The position numbers were made by a program, and so were the translations under genes. The notes under the pieces were generated by a model that saw only the letters and a list, made by a program, of their open reading frames with translations, made no database searches and was not told where the DNA came from. Of a DNA stretch of 64,000 nucleotides, positions 36,638 to 43,536 are shown piece after piece. The stretch spans positions 71,923 through 135,922 of the forward strand of contig NZ_JAPQNS010000018.1 of NCBI RefSeq assembly GCF_028867935.1. The letters are read 5' to 3'. Position 1 is the stretch's first letter, and every line of letters begins with the position of its first letter. Origin of the DNA: Flavobacterium sp. SUN052 (GTDB taxonomy: Bacteria; Bacteroidota; Bacteroidia; Flavobacteriales; Flavobacteriaceae).

Positions 36638-36703
36638 GAACGATCTATCCACCTCTTTGAACGCTTTTGATCCCCACTGAACGGTTTGTCCTCCTTTTTG
36701 AAC
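36638..36703 (-). promoter_or_regulatory. Four phased GTTC direct repeats upstream of susC (HTCS operator candidate)
   Basis: On the minus strand GTTC occurs at + coordinates 36700-36703, 36679-36682, 36659-36662 and 36638-36641, spaced 21, 20 and 21 bp. The first three units continue as TTCA, two to four bases, then a purine block containing GG and GGA (AAGGAGGAC, GTGGGGATC, AGAGGTGGAT). The spacing equals two helical turns, so all units face one side of the DNA, as expected for an array bound by AraC-type domains. The array ends about 40 bp before the -7 candidate. Confidence 0.6.
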
Positions 36704-36791
36704 ATCAGACGTAATTGAGAAAAAATTGTACGATGCTAAACTTGCAGTGTGAAAACAGATAGCTAACGGGGAGGTGAAAAAAAACAGATTT

Positions 36792-36869
36792 ATGATGTCC
36801 TTAATTGAAGTTGGGTCGCTTGTGCTGCTCATCTCGCTCCTTGTATTTATACTGTCCATTGTGCTGTAA
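36792..36869 (+). CDS. 25-residue hydrophobic micro-ORF before the second lyase gene
   Basis: Two consecutive ATG codons, then a peptide that is a single predicted membrane helix (MMSLIEVGSLVLLISLLVFI and five more hydrophobic residues), stopping at TAA 36867-36869, 7 bp before the lyase ATG. A purine-rich GGGGAGGTGA lies about 17-26 bp upstream. It could be a small membrane protein or a leader peptide coupled to the lyase gene. Supported only by reading frame and position. Confidence 0.3.
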   Translation: MMSLIEVGSLVLLISLLVFILSIVL

Positions 36870-36876
36870 GCTGCCC

Positions 36877-38064
36877 ATGCCACGCCTACTTTCTAGCCAT
36901 ATCGCTCTCGTTGTCCTGGTCGGAATTTGTTCAGGAAGCGTGATGCCCATTCGGACACAGTCGCCTGATCGGGCAGGGGTGTTGACCACGCTGAAACCCC
37001 ACATCATAACCGAAGCCCGTTGGGCGATGCAACAGCAACCTGTTACGGTAACGGCTCAGTCGTCGCCCAGAAGTGCGGGCGGAATCCATGATTTTTTCTC
37101 GGAAGGCGACTACTGGTGGCCCGACTCAACTAACCGTCAGGGGCCCTACATTCAGCGTGATGGCCTGACGAACCCCGACAATTTCGGTGCGCACCGGCAA
37201 GCTATGATTCGGTTTAGCCGGGTGGTTGGTGCGCTGGCTTCGGCCTATGTAATCACCCGTGATGAGACATATGTTCGGCACGCATTTCGGCACTTGAACG
37301 CGTGGTTTGTGGACCCGGCCACCCGCATGAACCCATCGCTGTTATATGCACAGGCTATTAAAGGGCGGTTTACTGGACGGGGAATCGGCATTATTGACAC
37401 TATTCACCTGATGGAAGTTGCCCAGGCTCTCCGCGTGATGGAACAGGCCAAATCGGCTGATAAAAAAGCTACAGCGGCTATCCGGCGCTGGTTTGCTGAC
37501 TACCTGAACTGGCTGACGACGCACCAATACGGCAAGGATGAGATGAACGCCAAAAACAATCACGGCACCTGTTGGGTGATGCAGGTGGCGGCTTTCGCAC
37601 GACTAACCGGGAACGATTCTCTGATGAACGTTTGTCGGAACCGGTACAAAACGGTGTTGCTACCCGATCAGATGGCCGCAGATGGAAGTTTCCCCCAGGA
37701 ACTTCGTCGGACCAAGCCCTACGGGTATTCGCTCTTCAACCTCGATGCCATGACAATGATCTGTCAGATTCTTTCCACTCCTACCGACAATCTGTGGACC
37801 TACCAGACTTCCGATGGGCGGGGCATTCAACAAGGTATTTCGTATCTGTATCCATTTGTGGGAAACAAGGCAAGCTGGCCACTGAAACCAGACGTAATGT
37901 ACTGGAACGACTGGCCCGTTGCCCACCCGTTTCTGGTGTTTGGCGCCCTCGCTTTTAAGCAGAACCCGTGGATCGACACCTGGAAGAAACTGGATCACGA
38001 CCCAAAAGTAGACGAAGTGTTACGCAACCTGCCGATTCGTAACCCGGTCATCTGGCTAAACTAA
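36877..38064 (+). CDS. Alginate-lyase-fold polysaccharide lyase (PL38-like), copy 2
   Basis: A 395-residue secreted protein of the same family as the lyase at 28894-30096, sharing YWWPDS, PYIQRDGLTNPDNF, GRGIGIIDT, NNHG with His229 and YGYSLFNLDAM, but otherwise well diverged, so the two may cut different linkages or different ends. The N terminus has a hydrophobic signal segment. ATG 36877 is preferred; upstream in-frame codons have no ATG and no homology. It is divergent from susC and 18 bp ahead of the GH88 gene, so lyase and unsaturated-uronate hydrolase are co-expressed. Confidence 0.85.
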   Translation: MPRLLSSHIALVVLVGICSGSVMPIRTQSPDRAGVLTTLKPHIITEARWAMQQQPVTVTAQSSPRSAGGIHDFFSEGDYWWPDSTNRQGPYIQRDGLTNPDNFGAHRQAMIRFSRVVGALASAYVITRDETYVRHAFRHLNAWFVDPATRMNPSLLYAQAIKGRFTGRGIGIIDTIHLMEVAQALRVMEQAKSADKKATAAIRRWFADYLNWLTTHQYGKDEMNAKNNHGTCWVMQVAAFARLTGNDSLMNVCRNRYKTVLLPDQMAADGSFPQELRRTKPYGYSLFNLDAMTMICQILSTPTDNLWTYQTSDGRGIQQGISYLYPFVGNKASWPLKPDVMYWNDWPVAHPFLVFGALAFKQNPWIDTWKKLDHDPKVDEVLRNLPIRNPVIWLN

Positions 38065-38082
38065 ACCCACGCAAACAAACGC

Positions 38083-39288
38083 ATGAAAAACGGTATACTC
38101 ATTGGCACGGCGCTGATTGCCACTGGCCTCCTGATCAATTTTGTCCCTGATTCGCTGATCAAATCAGTTTTTAAACAGGCTGAACAGCAAACGCAGGTTA
38201 TGCTGAAAGAGATGGCTGCTGCACCAGCGGAAACCACAGGTAACAAACCTGCCCTGGTGTCACCCAGAACACTCGAAAAAACGGGCGCTTTACAACGGGT
38301 ACCCGCCCGCGACTGGACCAGCGGTTTCTTCCCCGGCGAATTGTGGTACCTCTACGAATACACGGGTCAACGGGAGTGGGCCGACAAAGCCAGGACCTTT
38401 ACAGCCAACCTGGAGCGCGAGAAAATGAACGCCGGAACGCACGATATGGGCTTTAAACTATATTGCAGCTACGGCAATGGCTACCGACTGATTGGGGATA
38501 AAGCGTATAAAGACGTTATTATTCAGGGCGCGCGAACGTTGATCAAGCGGTTTAAGCCCGCTGCGGGTATCCTTCGCTCGTGGGATCACCACAAAGAAGT
38601 CTGGCAGTGTCCCGTCATCATCGACAACATGATGAACCTGGAACTGCTGTTTGCCGCCACCCGCCTGACGGGCGACTCGACGTTCTATAAAATTGCCGTC
38701 ACCCACGCCAAAACGACGATAAAGAATCATTACCGGCCTGATAACAGCTCGTATCACGTGGTTGATTACGATACACTGACGGGACAGGTGCTCAAGAAAA
38801 ACACGCACCAAGGTTTCAGCCATGAGTCGGCCTGGTCGCGTGGGCAGGCGTGGGGTTTGTATGGCTACACCATGTGCTACCGTGAAACCAAAGACCCGCA
38901 CTTTCTGAAGCAGGCCGAAGCCATTGCCCGCTACATGCTCAACCACCCGCACATGCCCGCCGATCTGGTTCCCTATTACGATTATGACGCGCCGGGCATT
39001 CCGAACGAACCGCGTGATGTGTCGGCCGCTACCGTGATGGCCTCCGCCCTGTACGAGTTGAGCACCTACAAGGCCGACGCTGGTTACCGAGCCAAAGCCG
39101 ATCAGGTTATGGCCAGTCTGGCCAAAAACTACATGTCGCCGGTTGGACAGAATCACGGCTTTTTACTGCTGCACAGCACCGGCTCCAAAACCACCGAAAT
39201 TGATGTGCCGTTGATATACGCCGATTACTATTTCCTGGAAGCTCTACTACGCTCCAAAAAGCTTAATGAAAAGAAGCCGTTGTTTTGA
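38083..39288 (+). CDS. GH88 unsaturated glucuronyl hydrolase
   Basis: A 401-residue alpha/alpha-barrel enzyme that hydrolyses the 4,5-unsaturated uronate left at the non-reducing end by polysaccharide lyases. RDWTSGFFPG (about 76-85), HDMGF with Asp121, and PVIIDNMMNL with Asp181 correspond to the catalytic Asp88 and Asp149 of Bacillus UGL. RGQAWGLYGY and the C-terminal DVPLIYADYYFLEAL are also typical. The first 25 residues form a signal or membrane anchor, so it acts in the periplasm. Its pairing with two lyases strongly indicates a uronate-containing substrate. Confidence 0.94.
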   Translation: MKNGILIGTALIATGLLINFVPDSLIKSVFKQAEQQTQVMLKEMAAAPAETTGNKPALVSPRTLEKTGALQRVPARDWTSGFFPGELWYLYEYTGQREWADKARTFTANLEREKMNAGTHDMGFKLYCSYGNGYRLIGDKAYKDVIIQGARTLIKRFKPAAGILRSWDHHKEVWQCPVIIDNMMNLELLFAATRLTGDSTFYKIAVTHAKTTIKNHYRPDNSSYHVVDYDTLTGQVLKKNTHQGFSHESAWSRGQAWGLYGYTMCYRETKDPHFLKQAEAIARYMLNHPHMPADLVPYYDYDAPGIPNEPRDVSAATVMASALYELSTYKADAGYRAKADQVMASLAKNYMSPVGQNHGFLLLHSTGSKTTEIDVPLIYADYYFLEALLRSKKLNEKKPLF

Positions 39289-39300
39289 GGGGGTGAATAT

Positions 39301-39372
39301 GGAGCCGGATTGACGATTAGTACATCTAGTTTTTGTTCAAAAACTAGATGTACTAATCGTCAATCCGGCTCC
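39301..39372. terminator. 34-bp-arm perfect palindrome, bidirectional terminator
   Basis: Arms 39301-39334 and 39339-39372 are perfectly complementary with a 4-nt loop (GTTC). The stop codon and the last codons of the Imm51-like gene (minus strand, stop 39353-39355) lie inside the right arm. There are no T-runs beyond the stem, only five T at the loop side, so transcript ends may rely on the strong stem or on Rho. Confidence 0.75.
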
Positions 39373-39781
39373 GGTCTGCTGAACCAATGTACTTTTCAAG
39401 TTTGCTCATGTCTTGAAAAATCGGACTCAGCGTATTGATGAAATCTAGCTGGCTCTCTTTCGAGTCAGCTACAGCATAAAAGCCGCCCGCTTCTGGGTCA
39501 AACTCAATATGATTTAGTAAATCTGGATTCTCTCTTTCCAGAATTTGAGTGATATGGCTTTCCCAACAGTAGCCATTTGGCTCGTATTCATGGCTTGCAA
39601 ACAGTTCCATGTACTCGGGAAGCTTTTCAATTTCAGCCTTAATCCGAAAGGATCCTCCATTTTCATAAATCTCAAAAGGGGCAAAATTCGCCATACCTAG
39701 CTTTTTAGGGTTATCGTTCTTTTTGCTTTCACAACTCAAAAATACAGAAAGCAAGATGGTAAAAAGTACAGAAATACGCAT
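39353..39781 (-). CDS. Imm51-like lipoprotein (orphan immunity protein candidate)
   Basis: A 142-residue lipoprotein (lipobox VFLSC, Cys16). The mature domain has NGYCWESHITQILE and IEFDPEAGGFYAV followed by a leucine-rich last helix. The GYxWES and FDPEAxxF motifs are those I recall for the immunity family Imm51 (PF15595), proteins that neutralise polymorphic toxins. No toxin gene is visible on either side. A lipoprotein location would suit defence against a toxin acting in the periplasm, which is an inference. The DNA here is visibly more AT-rich than the flanking PUL. ATG 39781 is chosen to start the lipoprotein signal; the open frame continues upstream to 39814. Confidence 0.65.
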   Translation of the reverse strand: MRISVLFTILLSVFLSCESKKNDNPKKLGMANFAPFEIYENGGSFRIKAEIEKLPEYMELFASHEYEPNGYCWESHITQILERENPDLLNHIEFDPEAGGFYAVADSKESQLDFINTLSPIFQDMSKLEKYIGSADRSRIDD

Positions 39782-39834
39782 TGGATAACGGCTAAAATCT
39801 GTTATATGAGTCAAATTGTGTTGAATTATCTGTA

Positions 39835-40263
39835 ATGATGAAACAGTTTATGGCTTTTATGGCTGGTTTAGCTGGGTTTATACGAATTATGCTGACGTTG
39901 ATTCCCATCACTATGGCCTTTATATTGGGGTTTATCATGCTCTCCTCAGACCCTAACGATAGGAGTATTGGTCCTTACAAGGATTTTATGATTGATGACG
40001 TGTCAAAGGCTCAAACATTTATAATTCCAGCACAGACTATCCCTCCTGTAGTTATCCGGTATCGACTAGAAGGGGTAGTTGATAATAGTGCTAGTGTATC
40101 GTTCCGAACGAGTACTTACCTCTACAGTCAGGTTAAGTTTCATGGTGTTGTTGCTGAAAGCGGGCTTCAAGACTTCTATGAGATGCGAGATATGCAAATT
40201 AATTATGAGCCCAGGGGAGTCAAAAAAGGCCACTTAGTTATCAAAGCAGCACTTAATTGGTAG
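39835..40263 (+). CDS. Unknown membrane-anchored protein
   Basis: A 142-residue protein with one hydrophobic segment (about 15-37) and a beta-rich outer domain (RYRLEGVVDNSASVSFRTST). I do not recognise the family. It is divergent from the Imm51-like gene, separated by 53 bp, and lies in the same AT-rich patch, so the two may have arrived together. Two ATG codons in a row occur at 39835 and 39838. Confidence 0.55.
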   Translation: MMKQFMAFMAGLAGFIRIMLTLIPITMAFILGFIMLSSDPNDRSIGPYKDFMIDDVSKAQTFIIPAQTIPPVVIRYRLEGVVDNSASVSFRTSTYLYSQVKFHGVVAESGLQDFYEMRDMQINYEPRGVKKGHLVIKAALNW

Positions 40264-40315
40264 GTAAAAAAGTAGTCCATGTAACGTTATATAATCAGTT
40301 TTACGTCAACTACAA

Positions 40316-40450
40316 TCATTCACGCTTCCTCAGAAACCACCAAAGAGCCACTACAACAACTATTATCAGGATTGGCACAATGAAGCCGCCTTTGTACAGC
40401 GTTCCGTAATCATCACCTGGAGCCGGTTGAGTTTGTCTGATCGTGTTCAT
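40316..40450 (-). CDS. Small 44-residue membrane protein coupled to lgt
   Basis: The ATG (40448-40450) overlaps the TGA of lgt in an ATGA arrangement, so translation is probably coupled. The peptide has a polar N terminus (NTIRQTQPAPGDDYGTLYKG), one strong membrane helix (IVPILIIVVVVALWWFL) and a basic end (RKRE), consistent with N-out topology. No family recognised. It is below the size usually called by gene finders. Confidence 0.5.
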   Translation of the reverse strand: MNTIRQTQPAPGDDYGTLYKGGFIVPILIIVVVVALWWFLRKRE

Positions 40451-41502
40451 GCTGCTTGAGACTCAGGGATAATCTGTGGTTGTGTTATGGGGTTTACTTG
40501 AAAATCAGGCTGTTGCCGGTTTGCTATGTGACCTTGTGAAAAACTTGCTTTGACCCCTCGTTGGTTAGCCGTTGGTAGGTCGCCCTTAGTTGACCAACTA
40601 GACTGATGATTCTGGCTCGAATCGGGTAGGGGTGAGGTGTTTTCGCAACGGTAACAAAGGCTGGTCGATTGGAGCACTAAGGCTACCGGTATGAATAAAG
40701 TTGGTCTGCTAAAATTCCTCAGCAACAGAAATGCGCCCACTAAAATAGCCGGTATGCTCAAGAGTTGCCCCACATTAAGGGGCATACTGTCTTCGAAAGC
40801 AACCTGATTTTCTTTGAAGAATTCCCAGACGAACCGTAAGCTAAATACCCAGACCAAGGCTATGCCTAACAGCGTACCGGGTGCCAATTGCTTGCGATAC
40901 GTTTTCCAGAACCAGAACAACACCGCGAATAAGATCAGGCAGGATAAAGATTCATACAACTGAGTTGGATGGCGGGGCACCTGACTAAACTCATGGTCGC
41001 GAACAAAAACGAACGCCCAGGGTACGTTGGTGGGCTTGCCGAAAATTTCTGAGTTCATCAAGTTGCCAAACCGGATGAACGCTCCGGCAAGGGCAGCGGG
41101 GATACATAGGCGATCCGTGAGCCATAAAAACGTTTGCCCAGTCGTTTTGCTGGAAGCCCGTTGCGCATAGATCCATAAACCGATAATGGTGCCTAGTATT
41201 CCTCCATGACTGGCAAGGCCAGCGAACGGAGGGGTTATAATCTGTAGTGGATCGTGCAGAAACATGTCAGGCTCGTAAAAAAGGAAATGGCCTAATCGTG
41301 CCCCTAAAACCACCGACAAGACTATTGTTATCAGCAGTGGCTCGGTATCAGATAGCGGTTTTTTCTCCGTCCTAAAGATGAACGTCATGACTTGGACTCC
41401 GATCAGAAATCCGGCTGCAAAGAGTAAACTATACCACCGAAGGGGCCAGGAGCCGATACGAATGATCTCAGAATCAACGTCCCAAACGATATACTGAAGC
41501 AT
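40447..41502 (-). CDS. lgt: Prolipoprotein diacylglyceryl transferase with C-terminal extension
   Basis: A 351-residue inner-membrane enzyme that transfers diacylglycerol to the lipobox cysteine of prolipoproteins. Residues matching the essential E. coli set are present: Tyr24 (RWYSL), His99 (SHGGILG), Arg144 and Asn147 (FIRFGNLMNSEIFG), and RFVWEFF near 222. Seven membrane segments are visible. The last 80 residues, after LFIPVALVL, are a Pro/Ser/Gln-rich tail that usual Lgt proteins of about 270-290 residues lack. It may be a second, accessory Lgt; whether another copy exists elsewhere in the genome cannot be seen here. Confidence 0.92.
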   Translation of the reverse strand: MLQYIVWDVDSEIIRIGSWPLRWYSLLFAAGFLIGVQVMTFIFRTEKKPLSDTEPLLITIVLSVVLGARLGHFLFYEPDMFLHDPLQIITPPFAGLASHGGILGTIIGLWIYAQRASSKTTGQTFLWLTDRLCIPAALAGAFIRFGNLMNSEIFGKPTNVPWAFVFVRDHEFSQVPRHPTQLYESLSCLILFAVLFWFWKTYRKQLAPGTLLGIALVWVFSLRFVWEFFKENQVAFEDSMPLNVGQLLSIPAILVGAFLLLRNFSRPTLFIPVALVLQSTSLCYRCENTSPLPDSSQNHQSSWSTKGDLPTANQRGVKASFSQGHIANRQQPDFQVNPITQPQIIPESQAA

Positions 41503-41570
41503 AATCTTGATTTATGGAAGTGGCAATTCTGTAAAGCTAAAGTTTATTTATATCTGCCCTGCAAGGGACT

Positions 41571-41613
41571 CAGTTCTAACTTGATTACTGTATCCTGTAC
41601 CAAGTCAGAACTG
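41571..41613. other. Imperfect hairpin in the lgt upstream region
   Basis: Arms 41571-41583 and 41601-41613 pair over 13 bp with one mismatch around a 17-nt loop. It lies between the end of the secreted-protein gene at 41680 and the lgt start at 41502. There is no T-run in the minus direction, so it may be an operator or mRNA structure rather than a terminator. Confidence 0.35.
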
Positions 41614-41679
41614 GGCAATGAATATGTTGACAAACGTAGTGGAAAGGCAAGAGTTCAATTATAGAGAAGAAACGGCCTC

Positions 41680-42420
41680 TTATTCTGCTTTCGGGAAAAC
41701 GGGTGCTTTGTTGCTTGTTTTTACGTAGTTCCCCGTTACGGTGGCTGCGTTGCCAAAGCCGCAGTCATAGTCGTTCCCCACATACACTACGCTGGCTCCA
41801 CCCTCAAAAAACGTGAGTTTAATGGTGCATTTGCCGTATTCTTTTGAGCTATAAACAGCCTGATTGCCCCGAAATTTGAGTGTGGTTTTTTCCACCGTGG
41901 CCATGTTATACGAAGGCGCTCCCCGATTGCTCTCCATCGCTACCACTAGCTGTCCGTCTGGTTTCTGCTGCACGTAGAGCTGCCCGGCTCCGGCATCTTT
42001 CCCGAAGCTGTAGGCGTAGGTCCCCGTTGGGTTAAAAGACGGCAGGGAAGGGGCGGGGGCGCGGCTGATCTGGGTTAGCGAGAAAGTCAACTCCCTGGCA
42101 TTGGTTTTGGGCGCAAACCACGAGCCCAAATAGCCCTTGGCCGATGCCTGCCCAATAAAAATTCCCGTGATGCCTGATTTGGTATCGAACTCATGCAGAA
42201 GTAAACTGCCGCTTTCGAGCGTACCCACCACCCGAATGGGTACACCCGACCGTTTATAAATCAGCGTTCCGTAGGCCAGATTATCGTGGGTCGTGAGCGT
42301 AAGCGAAACAGGATACTTGTCGTTAACAGCCCCCTCATACGTCCGAACGGAGCGGGGAGCGGGTGTTTGAGCGTGGGTAAAATGGGCAGCGAATAAAAGG
42401 AAAAAAACGAGGTAACGCAT
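41680..42420 (-). CDS. Secreted protein of unknown function
   Basis: A 246-residue protein with a clear signal peptide (1-17, cleavage after THAQ). The mature part has two beta-rich halves separated by a Pro-rich link (APAPSLPSF): the first resembles a small beta-barrel (YEGAVNDKYPVSLTLTT, GYLGSWF), and the second has GTYAYSFGKDAGAGQLYV and two cysteines that could pair. I do not recognise a family. It is divergent from dtd with 54 bp between starts. Confidence 0.65.
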   Translation of the reverse strand: MRYLVFFLLFAAHFTHAQTPAPRSVRTYEGAVNDKYPVSLTLTTHDNLAYGTLIYKRSGVPIRVVGTLESGSLLLHEFDTKSGITGIFIGQASAKGYLGSWFAPKTNARELTFSLTQISRAPAPSLPSFNPTGTYAYSFGKDAGAGQLYVQQKPDGQLVVAMESNRGAPSYNMATVEKTTLKFRGNQAVYSSKEYGKCTIKLTFFEGGASVVYVGNDYDCGFGNAATVTGNYVKTSNKAPVFPKAE

Positions 42421-42474
42421 AGGGGTGAGTGCTTTTGGGTTGGCAAGATAAAGACAGTGTTCCTATCTTGCCAC

Positions 42475-42927
42475 ATGATTGCTGTGATCCAACGCGTTTC
42501 TGAGGCATCCGTAACCATCAATGGAGCCGTAAAAGGACAAATAAAAACCGGGTTTCTGGTGCTGCTCGGAGTTACCCATACCGACACCGATGAGGATGTG
42601 ACCTGGTTGAGTAAAAAGATTGTGGGCATGCGGGTTTTCAACGATGCCGACGAGAAAATGAACCTCGATCTGGCCGCCGTTGGGGGGAGTATTTTGCTTA
42701 TCAGTCAGTTCACGCTGCACGCTAGTACCAAAAAAGGGAACCGTCCCGGTTTTACCGAAGCCGCCCGGCCCGAAACGGCCATTCCGTTGTACGAGCGTAT
42801 GATTACTCAACTCACCACCGACCTCGGGCAGCCAATCCAGACCGGCGAATTTGGGGCCGATATGAAAGTGTCGCTTCTCAACGACGGCCCCGTAACTATC
42901 GTTATCGATACCAAAAACCGGCAATGA
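42475..42927 (+). CDS. dtd: D-aminoacyl-tRNA deacylase
   Basis: A 150-residue homodimeric enzyme that hydrolyses D-aminoacyl-tRNAs mischarged with D-amino acids. The start MIAVIQRVSEASVTING, the SQFTLHA active-site motif, the KGNRPGFTEAA segment and the cross-subunit Gly-cisPro motif in DGPVTIVIDT are all canonical. ATG 42475 is used instead of earlier in-frame codons because the conserved protein begins there. It overlaps the next gene by 4 nt (ATGA), so the two are translationally coupled. Confidence 0.96.
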   Translation: MIAVIQRVSEASVTINGAVKGQIKTGFLVLLGVTHTDTDEDVTWLSKKIVGMRVFNDADEKMNLDLAAVGGSILLISQFTLHASTKKGNRPGFTEAARPETAIPLYERMITQLTTDLGQPIQTGEFGADMKVSLLNDGPVTIVIDTKNRQ

Positions 42928-43433
42928 AAACCCTCTCTGATCTGCTGCTCCTCGGCGATTCGCGCCTGTACGAAACCTGCGCACCCGTGGAGCGCGACGA
43001 ATTGCCTCTTGTGGCCGGCTGGGTGGCAGACTTGCACAATGTGATGCAGGAAATCCGGGTGAAGTATAACTTTGGTCGGGCCATTGCTGCCCCGCAACTG
43101 GGTATTATGAAACGGCTGATCTACATGAACATCGATAAACCAGTGGTGTTCATTAATCCGGTACTGGAAAACCTCAGCGACGATCAGTTTGAACTTTGGG
43201 ATGATTGCATGAGCTTTCCGAATCTACTGGTGCGCGTAAACCGGCATAAATCGCTCACGATTCACTACCTCAATGAACATTGGCAACCCCAAATGTGGGA
43301 CATGACCGACGATCTATCCGAATTACTCCAGCACGAATACGACCACTTAGATGGCATTCTCTGTACGATGCGCGCCATTGATGAGAAGTCGTTTCTGTGG
43401 CGTAACACCCCACCCCCGGCCCCTCCCCGTTAG
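42924..43433 (+). CDS. Peptide deformylase-like protein
   Basis: A 169-residue protein with the three deformylase motifs in altered form: GRAIAAPQLG at 51-60 (usual GxGxAAxQ), DDCMSFP at 93-99 (usual EGCLS, Cys95 as metal ligand) and HEYDH at 137-141 with the catalytic Glu. All metal ligands are kept, so activity is plausible, but the second motif deviates, as in the deformylase-like paralogues that many bacteria carry. The last nine residues (NTPPPAPPR) are encoded by a GC-rich palindromic repeat (43407-43441), so the natural C terminus was probably replaced. The gene is coupled to dtd. Confidence 0.82.
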   Translation: MKTLSDLLLLGDSRLYETCAPVERDELPLVAGWVADLHNVMQEIRVKYNFGRAIAAPQLGIMKRLIYMNIDKPVVFINPVLENLSDDQFELWDDCMSFPNLLVRVNRHKSLTIHYLNEHWQPQMWDMTDDLSELLQHEYDHLDGILCTMRAIDEKSFLWRNTPPPAPPR

Positions 43434-43512
43434 GGAGGGGAGCAGGACTCCAGCCCGGATAATACCGAATGGTTTTCTCCCCTCCCTAACGGGGAGGGGC
43501 CGGGGGTGGGGT
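43407..43512. repeat. GC-rich 35-bp-arm palindromic repeat
   Basis: Arms 43407-43441 and 43478-43512 are perfectly complementary, separated by 36 bp. Each arm itself contains a smaller inverted unit (CCCCTCCC / GGGAGGGG around GTTA). The left arm encodes the end of the deformylase-like protein; the right arm ends 24 bp before the DJ-1/PfpI start. I recall the CCCTCCCCGTTAGGGAGGGG-type unit as a dispersed repeat in Bacteroidota genomes. Confidence 0.9.
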
Positions 43513-43536
43513 ATTTTTATTGAAAACCATACAACT

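Noticed and set aside
39835..40263. Toxin partner for the Imm51-like protein
   Set aside because: It is divergent, small, membrane-anchored and has no toxin or secretion motif; there is no evidence for a toxin-immunity pair.
43351..43536. N-terminal extension of the DJ-1/PfpI protein
   Set aside because: The extra peptide (PHPRPLPVREG and similar) is encoded by the GC-rich palindrome and is a typical artefact of that repeat.
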